From NCBI RefSeq assembly GCF_014295415.1, contig NZ_CP052909.1, positions 1,674,001-1,738,000 of the forward strand: a stretch of DNA of 64,000 nt. Reading direction: 5' to 3'. The notes below the pieces were generated by a model that saw nothing but the letters and a program-made list of their open reading frames with translations, made no database searches and had not been told where the DNA came from. The translations under genes were made by a program, and so were the position numbers. Of this stretch, positions 15,325 to 24,960 are shown piece by piece; position 1 is the stretch's first letter; each line of letters starts with the position of its first letter. This DNA is from Constantimarinum furrinae (GTDB lineage: Bacteria > Bacteroidota > Bacteroidia > Flavobacteriales > Flavobacteriaceae).

Positions 15325-16191
15325 ATGAAAACAATTTCAGTTAAATCAGTATTTAAAACAATAGCCATAATTGTTATCGTCCTTTCGGTTTTTTCGTGTA
15401 ACAACGGAAGTTACAGTGAAAACCTAAAAGTAGCCGATGTTGACCTTTCCGAAGACTTTGAAACCATTGAAGAAGCGGAAGAGATGGCCTCCTTTAAGCA
15501 GGATGGTACCGCCAATCTTATCGAGACTCCCGTCGATCTTAAGATCATTAAATCGGCTTCGGCGCGATATAAAGTGGCCAGTGTTACAAAGGCTACAGAG
15601 CAGATAAAGGTAATTGCCGGTCAATACGATGCCTATATCAGTGACTTGAGATTCGAGAATAATCTTTATCAAAAAGAAAACCGCTTTACGATCAAGGTTC
15701 CCAGCGATCGTTTTGATGCGATCATGGACTCTATTGGTTCGGTGGTCGAATTCGTCGAATACGAGAATATTACTACCAAAGATGTTACTGAAGAATATAT
15801 CGACCTTCAAACCCGATTAAAAACCAAGCTGGAAGTAAAGGCAAGATATGAAGAAGTACTTCGGAAAAACGCGCGTACGGTGGAAGATATCTTAAACACC
15901 GAAGATAAACTTCGGGTGATACAGGAGGAGATTGAAGCTGCACAGGGTAGATTGAAATATTTAACAAGTAAAGTTTCATACAGTACCATCCAGATCGATC
16001 TTTATGAAACTGTAGAATATATAAAGGAGCCGGACAGCTACAAGAAGAGTTTTGCAGCCAAGGCCAAGAACGGACTTTCATTTGGCTGGAACATGATCGA
16101 AGCCATTGTTCTTGGGCTTATTCATATTTGGCCCATCCTATTCATCATAATCCTGTTAACGGTAATCCTTTGGCGGCGATTAAAAAAGTAA
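15325..16191 (+). CDS. DUF4349 family lipoprotein
   Basis: A 288-residue protein with a lipoprotein-type N-terminus (VIVLSVFSC, Cys at 25), a DUF4349 core and a C-terminal transmembrane helix (about 252-283, IEAIVLGLIHIWPILFIIIL, then RRLKK). The core (about 70-235) contains the family pattern: a pair of strands at KSASARYKV, TIKVPSDRFDAIMDSIG, DVTEEYIDLQTRLKTK, and a coiled coil over about 155-215 (TVEDILNTEDKLRVIQEEIE). The function of DUF4349 proteins is not established. Residues after the cysteine match those of the lipoprotein at 13789-14295. A strong bidirectional terminator ends the gene. Confidence 0.85.
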   Translation: MKTISVKSVFKTIAIIVIVLSVFSCNNGSYSENLKVADVDLSEDFETIEEAEEMASFKQDGTANLIETPVDLKIIKSASARYKVASVTKATEQIKVIAGQYDAYISDLRFENNLYQKENRFTIKVPSDRFDAIMDSIGSVVEFVEYENITTKDVTEEYIDLQTRLKTKLEVKARYEEVLRKNARTVEDILNTEDKLRVIQEEIEAAQGRLKYLTSKVSYSTIQIDLYETVEYIKEPDSYKKSFAAKAKNGLSFGWNMIEAIVLGLIHIWPILFIIILLTVILWRRLKK

Positions 16192-16200
16192 AATGGCAAA

Positions 16201-16235
16201 AAAAAACCTCTCGTAATATACACGAGAGGTTTTTT
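16201..16235. terminator. Bidirectional Rho-independent terminator
   Basis: AAAAAACCTCTCGT (16201-16214) and ACGAGAGGTTTTTT (16222-16235) form a 14-bp stem with a 7-base loop, flanked by A and T runs, so it can stop transcription from both convergent genes (15325 plus, 16251 minus). Confidence 0.93.
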
Positions 16236-16250
16236 ATCGATTTAATACGA

Positions 16251-16793
16251 TCAATTATCTTGTTGCATTCCAACATCATTCGCCAATGTGTCTGTGGCTT
16301 TTGCTGCTTTTTGTAATTCCATGTTGGCCAGAACAAGTTCAGTCTGGTTGTAGTATCCATATTCTTTTACAATTTTACCATCCTTAAATTGCAAGGTAAG
16401 ATGTACAGGCATGACGAACTTTTGATCGTTGGCAGACATAGTGCCTTCCCAAATACCCCAGTAATTTACCCAGGTCTCACCTTCATCGGTTACAACCATT
16501 TCCATATCTCCTTCATCTTTTACAAACGAATAGCTGGAATATCCCGAGGTGGATTCTTTAAAACGCTCTGCAGACTGTGTCGGACTAACGGGTTTGTCTT
16601 TGGTATTGTGATAGATCTTGGCCGTATCGGCATAGAGACTAACATACTTGTCCCAATCTGCCGCTTCATAAGCTGCGATCGCTGCTTTAACCGAATCAAT
16701 TTCCGGAGAATTTTGGGTATAACGTTCAGATTGTTTTTCCTGACAAGCCACAAAGAACATTAAGATAATGCCTAATAAGGTGAATTTTTTCAT
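16251..16793 (-). CDS. SnoaL/NTF2-like lipoprotein
   Basis: The frame opens at 16838, but the ATG at 16793 gives a clean lipoprotein signal (MKKFTLLGIILMFFVAC, Cys17). The product is then 180 residues. Residues 33-150 have the NTF2-like cone fold signature of the SnoaL/DUF4440 group: an AAIAAYEAADWDKYVSLYAD helix, a strand pair with WVNYWGIWEG and VHLTLQFKDGKIVKEYGYYN. Members bind small hydrophobic ligands or act as isomerases or hydrolases, but many have no known substrate. A periplasmic-facing lipid-anchored form is common in Flavobacteriaceae. It is a single gene between a terminator and the leader of the helicase gene. Confidence 0.8.
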   Translation of the reverse strand: MKKFTLLGIILMFFVACQEKQSERYTQNSPEIDSVKAAIAAYEAADWDKYVSLYADTAKIYHNTKDKPVSPTQSAERFKESTSGYSSYSFVKDEGDMEMVVTDEGETWVNYWGIWEGTMSANDQKFVMPVHLTLQFKDGKIVKEYGYYNQTELVLANMELQKAAKATDTLANDVGMQQDN

Positions 16794-17005
16794 AATTATT
16801 GGTTTGGTTAGTAATTGGTTTTTACCGTTTAACAACAAGTGTTACGTTACTGTAGAATTGGAGGGTCGTTGAAATTATAAAACATTGAAATACAACTTTT
16901 TAAAATTACAAATTAATTTCATAGAATATATACGTATTCTCGCGTATTTTTAATTCTGTTTTCATTTTCTCAGTTACAGCGAACCTAAGCCCCGATTATT
17001 AACTG

Positions 17006-17013
17006 TATCTTTG
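17006..17013 (+). promoter_or_regulatory. Sigma-A type -7 element (TATCTTTG) for the helicase gene
   Basis: TATCTTTG matches the Bacteroidota TAnnTTTG -7 element. It is 60 bases before the ATG at 17073. A convincing -33 TTG at the right distance was not found. Confidence 0.45.
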
Positions 17014-17072
17014 CCGTTCATAATGAAATATGACCTGAGTAATTTTCAGAATATATTTCTGAAAAACATTCT

Positions 17073-18332
17073 ATGTCATTTAAAAACCTCGGGCTATCCG
17101 ATGCCCTGTTGAAAGCGATCGACAAAAAAGGATATACTACTCCCTCCCCAATTCAGCAAAAAGCAATTCCGAAGATATTAGAACGAAAGGATATTTTAGC
17201 CTCTGCTCAAACCGGAACCGGTAAAACAGCTGGCTTTGCCCTTCCCATGCTTCAAATATTGAACAATAGTAAGCCGCTTAGTAAAAGACCGGTAAGAGCA
17301 CTTATTCTAACACCTACCAGAGAACTTGCAGCTCAGGTTTACGATGACATTAGAACCTATGCTGCCTATGTAGACCTCAGATCGACCGTAATATTTGGAG
17401 GCGTTAATGCCAATCCCCAGATTAGAACGCTTCGTCAGGGGGTCGATATTCTGGTAGCCACTCCTGGTAGACTGCTCGACCTTCATAATCAAAAAGTATT
17501 CTCTCTGGCTAATGTAGAAATGTTGGTGCTGGATGAAGCCGATCGAATGCTGGATATGGGTTTTCTTAGAGATATTAAAAAAATTCTCGCCTTACTTCCA
17601 AACAGAAGACAAAACCTTTTGTTCTCTGCCACTTTTTCGAAAGAAATAAAACAACTGGCTGGCAGTTTCCTTCATCACCCCGTTTTAGTTGAAGCCACTC
17701 CGGAGAATTCTACTGCCGAAAAGGTAGAGCAGATCGTATACAGAACCGATAAATCCAAGAAAACCGATCTGGTCGTAAAACTAATTTCTGAAGGCGACTG
17801 GAAACAGGTTCTAATATTTACACGAACCAAACACGGTGCCAACCGATTGAGCCAGAAGCTAGAAAAAGCGAATATTTCTTCGTCTGCCATACACGGGAAC
17901 AAGAGTCAGGGTGCCCGCACAAAAGCTCTTGCCGGATTTAAAAGTGGCAAGGTACGGGTACTTGTAGCTACCGATATTGCAGCGCGCGGACTTGATATTC
18001 CCTTATTGCCCCACGTAATTAATTACGAATTGCCTAATATTCCGGAGGATTATGTGCACCGCATTGGAAGAACCGGACGTGCAGGAGCAAGTGGTGAAGC
18101 CATATCCATAGTTAGTGTTGATGAGGATGAATATGTAAGAGCCATTGAAAAATTGCTGGGGGAACGACTACAGGAAGAAACGATCCCGGGATTTGAAGTT
18201 ACCGAAACCTTAACCGAGGTGTTAGACCGTAAAGCCGAGAATAAAGCACAAAATCAACGGGGACGACAAAACAGCAATCGAAAATCTAACCCAAAGCAAA
18301 AGAAAGGCTTTCAGAAAAGAGGACGACGTTAA
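17073..18332 (+). CDS. DEAD-box ATP-dependent RNA helicase (RhlE-like)
   Basis: A 419-residue RNA helicase. The motifs in order are: Q motif ([14 protein letters not shown]...[12 protein letters not shown]), motif I AQTGTGKT (about 48), Ia PTRELAAQ, Ib [20 protein letters not shown], then helicase C-terminal motifs IV ([14 protein letters not shown]), V ([12 protein letters not shown]) and VI (HRIGRTGR). The C-terminal 35 residues are basic and Gln/Asn/Lys-rich (for example [18 protein letters not shown]), typical of RhlE-type proteins that remodel structured RNA in ribosome assembly and cold adaptation. It is an isolated gene with its own promoter; the convergent gene at 18342 ends 9 bases away. 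Confidence 0.95.
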   Translation: MSFKNLGLSDALLKAIDKKGYTTPSPIQQKAIPKILERKDILASAQTGTGKTAGFALPMLQILNNSKPLSKRPVRALILTPTRELAAQVYDDIRTYAAYVDLRSTVIFGGVNANPQIRTLRQGVDILVATPGRLLDLHNQKVFSLANVEMLVLDEADRMLDMGFLRDIKKILALLPNRRQNLLFSATFSKEIKQLAGSFLHHPVLVEATPENSTAEKVEQIVYRTDKSKKTDLVVKLISEGDWKQVLIFTRTKHGANRLSQKLEKANISSSAIHGNKSQGARTKALAGFKSGKVRVLVATDIAARGLDIPLLPHVINYELPNIPEDYVHRIGRTGRAGASGEAISIVSVDEDEYVRAIEKLLGERLQEETIPGFEVTETLTEVLDRKAENKAQNQRGRQNSNRKSNPKQKKGFQKRGRR

Positions 18333-18341
18333 TCTATGGAC

Positions 18342-19109
18342 TTATTTTTTGGGAGAATAAGACAGGTCTGTTCTCATATATCCTGAAAGTGTTTCTACTT
18401 TACTAATGGTTTCCAAAAGTTCTTTGTAGATCACATCGCGTTCTTTTCCCAATAATTCTTTATTCAATTTTCTAATTCGCTCGTATTCTTCGGCGCTCGG
18501 CGCAGAAATAGCCACGAGTATAAACGGCTCGGGAGCTCCAAACCCGCTTCGGTAAACACGATAATGCTCAGGAGAACTTTTACGGCTGTATAATTCTTTA
18601 AACCGCTTAGCGATGTCCAACATCTTTTGAATGTTTTTAGGAGTGACATACCACAGTTCTAATTTTCGGAATTCCATTCCGTCTTGCATGATCTCGACTC
18701 CCGAAGGCATATACGAAAGGTTATGATCCAGATGAATTATATAATCGTTATGTGTTTCGTAACAACTGTCGAAATTATCGAATAGCTGGTTAAATTCTTG
18801 TTCGCCCATTTTATTCCGGAGTAAGGAAAATCTGTTTTGGTCGAGATCCCCCATCTTATCGATAGGAGTAATGTGAAAATACCGCAATTCGTCGGTTGAA
18901 ATGGTAAACCAATTAGCCTTCTGAATATTGAATTCTGCGCATTTGTCTGCCAGAGTCGCACAATAGGCTTCATAATCGAGTACCTTTGCCGGTATTACCG
19001 GGTCTTCGTGCACCCAGAAGGTTTCTGTTTTTCCGTCCTGTGCAAATAGATTAGAAGGTATAATAAGAGGTATGGTAAATAGTATTAGAGATACAACTAA
19101 GGTTTTCAT
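18342..19109 (-). CDS. Secreted protein of unknown function
   Basis: The frame is open from 19217, but the ATG at 19109 starts a signal peptide (MKTLVVSLILFTIPLIIPSNLFAQ), giving about 255 residues. The mature part starts TETFWVHEDPV and contains two halves that each begin with a similar strand-helix layout (residues 50-110 with WFTISTDELRYFHITPI, and 140-200 with KLELWYVTPKNIQKML). That suggests an internal duplication of a ferredoxin-like dimeric alpha/beta unit. I recall related secreted proteins in Flavobacteriia but no assigned function. The gene is monocistronic, facing the helicase gene. Confidence 0.65.
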   Translation of the reverse strand: MKTLVVSLILFTIPLIIPSNLFAQDGKTETFWVHEDPVIPAKVLDYEAYCATLADKCAEFNIQKANWFTISTDELRYFHITPIDKMGDLDQNRFSLLRNKMGEQEFNQLFDNFDSCYETHNDYIIHLDHNLSYMPSGVEIMQDGMEFRKLELWYVTPKNIQKMLDIAKRFKELYSRKSSPEHYRVYRSGFGAPEPFILVAISAPSAEEYERIRKLNKELLGKERDVIYKELLETISKVETLSGYMRTDLSYSPKK

Positions 19110-19508
19110 AGGATTCAGTTTAGGTTGAGAATAAAAAATTGTGCCTTTATCAAGATTATCACAGGCTATTTTGTCAAGCAGATATTCGATAGTAGCCACA
19201 TTGGATACTTGTGACACCTCACTCCGTTGCAGGCATGTCTTTTATAATGCATTCCCACATAGAAAACTTCCTATTAAAGATACGGAAAGTTTTTTAATGT
19301 CTGTTTTTTGTTAATTGTTCTCTTAAAACTGAATTTGCTAACCCAATTTATTAGCAGATCATCTTTGGGATAAGAATATATATGAATGCTGTATTCTTAA
19401 AATTAAACTGGAACCGAATCTTTGTAACTCAGCGCTCAATTAGTATCTTTGCGCACGCAAACTGAAGCCTTAAAATAAGGTGTCGTTTAGAATAAATTAC
19501 CATAAGAT
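19110..19508. other. Intergenic region between divergent genes, promoter of ffh
   Basis: This 399-base stretch has no gene. It holds the leader of the minus-strand secreted protein (19110-19217 is also an in-frame extension with no coding character) and the sigma-A promoter of ffh at 19422-19451. The middle (19220-19420) is A/T-rich and featureless. Confidence 0.5.
19422..19451 (+). promoter_or_regulatory. Sigma-A promoter of ffh
   Basis: TTG at 19422-19424 and TATCTTTG at 19444-19451 are separated by 19 bases, matching the Bacteroidota TTG-N17-23-TAnnTTTG consensus. The leader to the ATG is about 50 bases. Confidence 0.65.
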
Positions 19509-20837
19509 ATGTTCGATAGTTTAAGTGATAAGTTAGATAAAGCATTACATGTCCTCAAAGGACATGGAAGTATTACCGAGGTTAACGTAGCCGAAACACT
19601 TAAGGAAGTTCGTCGCGCCCTCCTTGATGCCGACGTCAATTTTAAAATTGCCAAAGAGTTTACGAATACAGTTAAGGAAAAGGCACTGGGGCAAAATGTA
19701 CTTACAACCTTACAACCCGGACAGTTGATGGTCAAGCTTGTAAAGGATGAATTGACCGAGCTTATGGGTGGTGATGCCGAAGGCTTAAACCTCAGTGGTA
19801 ACCCAAGTATTATTTTGATGTCCGGATTACAAGGTAGTGGTAAAACTACTTTTTCCGGGAAACTTGCAAACTTCTTAAAGACAAAAAAATCTAAAAAGCC
19901 ACTTTTGGTAGCCTGTGATGTCTATCGTCCCGCCGCGATCAATCAGTTACATGTGGTCGGGGATCAGGTAGGGGTTGAGGTGTATAGCGAAGAAGGCAAT
20001 ATGAATCCGGTAGAGATCGCACAGAATGCGATCGCCCACGCCAAGCAAAATGGCCACAATGTGATCATCGTGGATACCGCCGGTCGATTGGCAGTTGATG
20101 AGGAAATGATGACCGAGATCGCCAATGTTCACAAAGCTATCGATCCGCAGGAAACCCTGTTTGTGGTAGATGCCATGACAGGGCAGGATGCTGTAAATAC
20201 CGCCAAAGCATTTAATGACAGACTAAACTTTGAGGGCGTAGTGCTTACCAAACTCGATGGAGATACCCGGGGAGGAGCAGCCATTTCTATTAAAAGTGTG
20301 GTTAATAAGCCAATCAAATTTATCGGTACCGGGGAGAAGATGGATGCCATCGATGTGTTTTATCCTTCCAGGATGGCCGACAGGATCCTTGGGATGGGAG
20401 ATGTGGTATCGTTGGTAGAACGAGCGCAGGAACAATTTGATGAGGAAGAAGCGAGAAAACTTCAGAAAAAAATTGCAAAGAACCAATTTGGTTTCGATGA
20501 TTTCATAAAGCAGATCCAGCAAGTAAAGAAAATGGGAAGTATGAAGGACCTTGTGGGGATGATCCCGGGAGCCGGAAAAGCAATGAAAGATGTCGATATT
20601 GACGACGATGCCTTTAAACATATTGAAGCCATTATACACAGTATGACTCCCGATGAGCGTTCTACACCTGCGGTAATAAACGGAAGCAGAAAGAAAAGGA
20701 TCGCTAAAGGAAGCGGAACCTCTGTGCAACAGGTAAATCAGTTATTGAAGCAATTTGATCAGATGAGTAAGATGATGAAGATGATGCAGGGTGGCGGTGG
20801 CCGTAAGATGATGCAAATGATGGGGAAGATGAAATAA
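19509..20837 (+). CDS. ffh: Signal recognition particle protein Ffh (SRP54)
   Basis: A 442-residue GTPase that binds signal sequences of nascent membrane proteins and delivers ribosomes to FtsY. The N domain (1-90) has TLKEVRRALLDADVN. The G domain (about 100-295) has G1 GLQGSGKTT, DVYRPAAINQL, G3 DTAGRLAVDE and G4 TKLDGDTRGG. The M domain (about 325-442) has GMGDVVSLVE ahead of it, the signature GSGTSVQQVNQLLKQF for SRP RNA binding, and a methionine-rich tail. The length is normal. folD follows 42 bases downstream on the same strand and is probably in the same transcript. Confidence 0.98.
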   Translation: MFDSLSDKLDKALHVLKGHGSITEVNVAETLKEVRRALLDADVNFKIAKEFTNTVKEKALGQNVLTTLQPGQLMVKLVKDELTELMGGDAEGLNLSGNPSIILMSGLQGSGKTTFSGKLANFLKTKKSKKPLLVACDVYRPAAINQLHVVGDQVGVEVYSEEGNMNPVEIAQNAIAHAKQNGHNVIIVDTAGRLAVDEEMMTEIANVHKAIDPQETLFVVDAMTGQDAVNTAKAFNDRLNFEGVVLTKLDGDTRGGAAISIKSVVNKPIKFIGTGEKMDAIDVFYPSRMADRILGMGDVVSLVERAQEQFDEEEARKLQKKIAKNQFGFDDFIKQIQQVKKMGSMKDLVGMIPGAGKAMKDVDIDDDAFKHIEAIIHSMTPDERSTPAVINGSRKKRIAKGSGTSVQQVNQLLKQFDQMSKMMKMMQGGGGRKMMQMMGKMK

Positions 20838-20879
20838 TTCATACGAATTGTTGATAAGAAAACACAATATCAAACGAAC

Positions 20880-21761
20880 ATGACAATACTAGACGGTAAG
20901 AAAGTAAGTAACGATATTAAAGATGAGATCGCAGCCGAGGTTTCTAAAATGAAGGCTAATGGAGAAAAAGTACCACATCTTGCCGCAGTGATCGTAGGAG
21001 ACGATGGAGCCAGTCTAACCTATGTTGGAAGTAAAGTAAGAGCCTGTGAGCGTGTAGGCTTCGAATCGACCATGGTTCGATTACCCAATACCACCAGCGA
21101 AGTGGAATTGTTGGATAAGATTGAAGAACTAAATACTAACGACGATATCGACGGATTTATAATTCAATTGCCCTTACCCGATCAAATCGATACTCAGAAA
21201 GTATTAATGGCGGTCGACCCGAGTAAGGACGTTGATGGCTTTCATCCGGAAAATTTTGGAAAAATGGCGCTGGATATGACGACTTTTATCCCTGCTACAC
21301 CTTTTGGGATCCTCGAATTACTGGAGCGCTATAAGGTGGATACCAAAGGAAAACATACAGTGGTCATTGGCCGAAGTCACATTGTTGGTCGACCTATGAG
21401 TATCTTAATGAGTCGCAAGGGCTGGCCGGGGAACAGTACTGTAACCCTTACGCACAGTAATACCAAAAATATTGCTCAAATAACTACTCAGGCCGACATC
21501 GTTATTTCTGCTTTGGGGGTTCCTAATTTTCTGAAGGCTGAAATGGTTCGTGATGACGCTGTGATCATCGATGTGGGAATAACCCGTGTAGTAGATAAAA
21601 GTCACCCTAAAGGCTATGTTATTACCGGGGATGTGGATTTTGAAAATGTGAGTAAAAAAGCATCCTTTATCACGCCGGTACCGGGGGGTGTAGGTCCTAT
21701 GACGATCGCAATGTTACTGAAGAATACGCTATTGGCAAGAGAGCAAAGACGAAACCGTTAA
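20880..21761 (+). CDS. folD: Bifunctional methylenetetrahydrofolate dehydrogenase/cyclohydrolase
   Basis: A 293-residue FolD. It interconverts 5,10-methylene-, 5,10-methenyl- and 10-formyl-tetrahydrofolate, supplying one-carbon units for purines and formyl-Met. Visible motifs: the catalytic Tyr/Lys segment SLTYVGSKVRACERVGF (about 46-62), QLPLPDQ, DVDGFHPENFGKM, and the NAD(P)-binding GRSHIVGRPMSILM with a later PGGVGPMT. The insertion SRKGWPGNSTVT after the nucleotide motif is of the type seen in Bacteroidota. It sits 42 bases after ffh, a common pairing in Flavobacteriia. Its last 4 bases overlap the end of the convergent YkvA gene. Confidence 0.97.
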   Translation: MTILDGKKVSNDIKDEIAAEVSKMKANGEKVPHLAAVIVGDDGASLTYVGSKVRACERVGFESTMVRLPNTTSEVELLDKIEELNTNDDIDGFIIQLPLPDQIDTQKVLMAVDPSKDVDGFHPENFGKMALDMTTFIPATPFGILELLERYKVDTKGKHTVVIGRSHIVGRPMSILMSRKGWPGNSTVTLTHSNTKNIAQITTQADIVISALGVPNFLKAEMVRDDAVIIDVGITRVVDKSHPKGYVITGDVDFENVSKKASFITPVPGGVGPMTIAMLLKNTLLAREQRRNR

Positions 21762-22201
21762 GCCTGTTTAGAACCTTGATCCAACTTCCAATCGATGTAA
21801 CTGTGAAGGTCACTTTCTATCCATCCAATACCGATTGAAAGTACTGCAACATCATCCAGATATCCTAAACCTGGTATAAAATCGGGTACGAGATCCAACG
21901 GATTTAAAACATACAATAGGGCCATTACGATCGTTGCTATAGTAAACCATGGAACTCTCTTATATTCTCCACGTTTTATATCCTTGACCATGGCGATCAT
22001 TAACTTACCAATGTCCAGATATTTCCCAAAGGAATTAGACCGACTCAATTTTTTGGTGATCTCTTCTTCATTTTTCAACAAGATCTCGACATCACCCTCT
22101 TCAATTTCGGTTACCTGATCTTCTACATAGTCCCGATCTACCTCGACGGTTTTCTTATCGGTGTTAACACGCATTCTTTTGAAAATTCCTTTTAAAGACA
22201 T
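21758..22201 (-). CDS. YkvA family (DUF1232) membrane protein
   Basis: A 147-residue protein. The C-terminal half (about 75-135) is the DUF1232 domain: a transmembrane helix (PWFTIATIVMALLYVLNPLDLVPDF) with the family hallmark LDLVPDFIPGLGYLDDVAVL. The N-terminal half is charged and cytoplasmic (EIEEGDVEILLKNEEEI). The function of the family is unknown, although members occur next to many housekeeping genes. It overlaps the end of folD tail to tail by 4 bases. Confidence 0.88.
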   Translation of the reverse strand: MSLKGIFKRMRVNTDKKTVEVDRDYVEDQVTEIEEGDVEILLKNEEEITKKLSRSNSFGKYLDIGKLMIAMVKDIKRGEYKRVPWFTIATIVMALLYVLNPLDLVPDFIPGLGYLDDVAVLSIGIGWIESDLHSYIDWKLDQGSKQA

Positions 22202-22265
22202 AATAGATTGTTATTTATAACTTTAAAGATAAGGCTTCAGAATCGGATTTTATTTTAAAAGTTTG

Positions 22266-22751
22266 TTATAAAAAACGTATCAAACTATAAATTATAGCCA
22301 AAAATAAGAGTAGATACAGAAACCAGTACGGTTTTAAGTTTTCCGGATTCCTTCCGAAGGAAAGAATAGTAAGCTTATAAAAAAAAGACCTGTGCTTTGC
22401 TATGACAATATACATCTGGTCACTTAACCAGGTAAACCAACTATACCTTAAATACCACTTGTGATAGGGCAAATGGTTTTTTGTGCTGTAAACAAGACTT
22501 CGATAAGCCGAATCGGGACCACTATAAACTCTGCCGTCGGGTTCTACGAGCCTGGATGCTTTCTTAAACTCATTTATAGGAATATCGACAAAGATCTCCG
22601 CGGTTTCCTGATATGTTCTGAACTCTATTTTACCTACTGTAAGATACTTCCAGTGGTGCACCCAATACGCACAGAATCCACAATTACCATCCCAGACCAA
22701 AATCGGTTTATTTCCGAAGGCATATTCTGTTCGTTTAATTTTGGTAAACAT
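22266..22751 (-). CDS. DCC-family (DUF393) thiol-disulfide oxidoreductase-like protein
   Basis: A 161-residue protein of the DUF393 group, named after its D-x-x-C-x-x-C signature, here WDGNCGFCAYWV at about 20-31. The middle has GPDSAYRSLV, also typical, and the C-terminus carries one hydrophobic helix (about 140-158, WFLYLLLFLAIIYSLI). The CxxC suggests redox activity, but substrates are not known. The ATG is 3 bases after the stop of the AI-2E transporter gene, so they are cotranscribed. Confidence 0.88.
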   Translation of the reverse strand: MFTKIKRTEYAFGNKPILVWDGNCGFCAYWVHHWKYLTVGKIEFRTYQETAEIFVDIPINEFKKASRLVEPDGRVYSGPDSAYRSLVYSTKNHLPYHKWYLRYSWFTWLSDQMYIVIAKHRSFFYKLTILSFGRNPENLKPYWFLYLLLFLAIIYSLIRFL

Positions 22752-22754
22752 AGC

Positions 22755-23783
22755 TTAAAGCCTTTCTTCGCCTTCTACTTTCTTTCCGTATTCTTCACGG
22801 TAAATACGAGCCAGAATGATAAACATACTAATAAGCAAAGGTCCAAAGATCAACCCTATGAATCCAAAAAGAGGTACACCTATAATAACACCAATTAAGG
22901 TGATTAGTGGGTGCACATTGTCTAATTTTTTAAGAACGTACAGCCGGATAATATTGTCGGTAGAACCAACGACAACGATACCGTAGATTAGAATCCCCCA
23001 CGCCTGAAAAGTACTGCCGGAAGAAAGCGTTAATAAAAATACCGGGATAATACCCACAAAAGTTCCCACAAAGGGAATCATAGAGCCGATCACAACAACG
23101 ACAAACCAAAAGAAAGGGTCTTCTATGCCAAAAATAAAAAAACCAATGATCGCTACTATTCCTTGAGCGATGGCCACCAAGGGAATACCCAGTGCATTGG
23201 AACGTACCATTGCTTGAGCGTCTTTACCTATGGCTTTTAAATTGTTCTTATTAATAGGAATATATTCAAACAAAGATTCCCGCAACTGTCGCCGGTTGGT
23301 GAACATATAAAATAGCATAAAATACATCACACCAATTGCGACAAGAATATTAAAGGTGCCACCTGCCAGATTCTGCAAATTTTCGGAGATCCAACCTGAA
23401 ATAGCCGAAGTATCGATCTGCGAGTTCAAATCATAACCCACCATAGCTTCCCATTTTGCCAATTGATCCTTAAAGGCACCAATAACACGTTCAGAATTAT
23501 TTACTGCATTACTAATTTTATTGCCAAGCATGAAAACAATTCCGGCAACCGGGACCAGAATAAGTATAAAAGACAAGAACATTAGAAGCGCTGCCGCGAG
23601 ATCAGGATTCCACCCGCGTCGAACCAATCTAACCATCCATTTTCGAAGTAACACATAAATAGTAATGGCACCCAAAACTCCCGAAAGATAGGGAAGCATC
23701 TCCCTGAAAATAAGGCTGCCCATAAGCACAATGATGAGCAGTACAAAAATTTGACGAATAATATTGGGATGTATGGTTTTCAT
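22755..23783 (-). CDS. AI-2E family transporter (PerM/TqsA-like)
   Basis: A 342-residue polytopic inner membrane protein. It has about seven or eight transmembrane helices, paired near the N-terminus (IFVLLIIVLMGSLIF and LSGVLGAITIYVLL), then AALLMFLSFILILVPVAG, a helical periplasmic or cytoplasmic insert (about 90-140) and a C-terminal membrane block. That block contains the family's conserved LYVLKKLDNVHPLITLIGVIIG and a PLFGFIGLIFGPLL segment. Members export AI-2 or other small molecules or exchange ions; the substrate here cannot be assigned. The gene is tightly packed between a VOC protein (3 bases upstream) and the DCC protein. Confidence 0.9.
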   Translation of the reverse strand: MKTIHPNIIRQIFVLLIIVLMGSLIFREMLPYLSGVLGAITIYVLLRKWMVRLVRRGWNPDLAAALLMFLSFILILVPVAGIVFMLGNKISNAVNNSERVIGAFKDQLAKWEAMVGYDLNSQIDTSAISGWISENLQNLAGGTFNILVAIGVMYFMLFYMFTNRRQLRESLFEYIPINKNNLKAIGKDAQAMVRSNALGIPLVAIAQGIVAIIGFFIFGIEDPFFWFVVVVIGSMIPFVGTFVGIIPVFLLTLSSGSTFQAWGILIYGIVVVGSTDNIIRLYVLKKLDNVHPLITLIGVIIGVPLFGFIGLIFGPLLISMFIILARIYREEYGKKVEGEERL

Positions 23784-23786
23784 GAA

Positions 23787-24209
23787 TTATTTGGCAAAGA
23801 GTTGATCCATATTCTTAAAGGCTTTAAATTCCAGTGCATTTCCTGAAGGATCCTTGAAGAACATAGTCGCTTGTTCTCCTGTTAATCCCTGAAACCTGAT
23901 ATAGGGTTCTATGATAAATGTAACATTTTTTTCTTTCAATCGTGCTGAAAGTAAATCAAATTGAGCCATACTTAAAACAACACCAAAATGAGGAATAGGA
24001 ACTTCTTTCCCATCAACCGGATTATGAACGGTCTCTTCCGAATCTCCTGCTTTGTAATGAATCACTAACTGATGGCCAAAAAAATTAAAATCCACCCACT
24101 GGTCGCTACTACGTCCTTCTGAACAGCCAAGGATTTCTCTATAGAAAGTCCGATTTAATTCTAGGTCGGTAACTGGAATTGCAAGATGGAAAGGGGTTAA
24201 GGTGCTCAT
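23787..24209 (-). CDS. VOC family protein (glyoxalase/dioxygenase superfamily)
   Basis: A 140-residue two-module VOC protein. It opens [24 protein letters not shown] and ends [16 protein letters not shown], with a His near residue 8 and a Glu in NALEFK at the usual metal-ligand positions. [14 protein letters not shown] supplies a further His. This subgroup is often listed as an extradiol dioxygenase-like or bleomycin-resistance-like protein of unknown substrate. It is the first gene of the VOC, transporter and DCC unit. Confidence 0.88.
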   Translation of the reverse strand: MSTLTPFHLAIPVTDLELNRTFYREILGCSEGRSSDQWVDFNFFGHQLVIHYKAGDSEETVHNPVDGKEVPIPHFGVVLSMAQFDLLSARLKEKNVTFIIEPYIRFQGLTGEQATMFFKDPSGNALEFKAFKNMDQLFAK

Positions 24210-24244
24210 GAATTTTATGTTCGTTATTCTGAAAACTAATTTTA

Positions 24245-24958
24245 TTAAGAATTGGCTGCATTTAATGCTTTTATAAATTCCTCAGTGTTGCGTTTAAGGG
24301 TTTGAATGCTGCTTTCATCTGTATAATCCATATAATGGGCTACAAAGATCAAACGTTTTTTAATTAGTACGCTTCCCATGGTAAAAGCCATTAAATGATT
24401 GGATTGCTCACCCGATAGCCGCATTAGTGCTACCATAATTGAAGCATCCCCGGAAAGTGTATATTTTTCCAGTAGTACCGGTTCCGAAATGTTTATTTGA
24501 TGCTTACTGAAATTTTTATCCTTGTTTAATTCCTCTGCCGTCATATCTAAAAACCCTGAGGTCATCAGGGCCATGACGTCCTTGAGCATTTTTCTGTCGG
24601 CCTCTACTCCCAATACCTTTTTTGAAGCGTAAACCTTGTAATAATTGTCGAAACTAAAGTGACCGAGACTGTCTACTCGTTCAAATGTCCTGTCGCTGAG
24701 GTAGTATCCCAAAAGCACATTTTCGGGATCTTCAAATTTTGCCAGATGACGTTGCACTTTGGGATGGGTGTGACACTCTGTTTGCCCCTCAATGTGAGGC
24801 AGACATAGCGTTATATTACCGAAATCCGACTTGGTATTACAATCGGTTATGGGCAAATTCGCGTTCTCCTGAATGGTGAGTTTTTCTTTTTCTGAAGGAT
24901 TTCTGCAACCGACAACTATCATAAATAAACTTAAGATAATAAACAATTGTTTATCCAT
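24245..24958 (-). CDS. Lipoprotein of unknown function
   Basis: The frame opens at 25018 inside the previous gene, but the ATG at 24958 begins a lipoprotein signal ([14 protein letters not shown], Cys18), giving 237 residues. The mature part has [16 protein letters not shown] and a later [25 protein letters not shown], followed by a helix ending FIKALNAAN. No family is recognised. It starts 3 bases after the stop of the upstream DUF1579/DUF4440-type gene, so the two form a unit. Confidence 0.6.
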   Translation of the reverse strand: MDKQLFIILSLFMIVVGCRNPSEKEKLTIQENANLPITDCNTKSDFGNITLCLPHIEGQTECHTHPKVQRHLAKFEDPENVLLGYYLSDRTFERVDSLGHFSFDNYYKVYASKKVLGVEADRKMLKDVMALMTSGFLDMTAEELNKDKNFSKHQINISEPVLLEKYTLSGDASIMVALMRLSGEQSNHLMAFTMGSVLIKKRLIFVAHYMDYTDESSIQTLKRNTEEFIKALNAANS

Positions 24959-24960
24959 AA

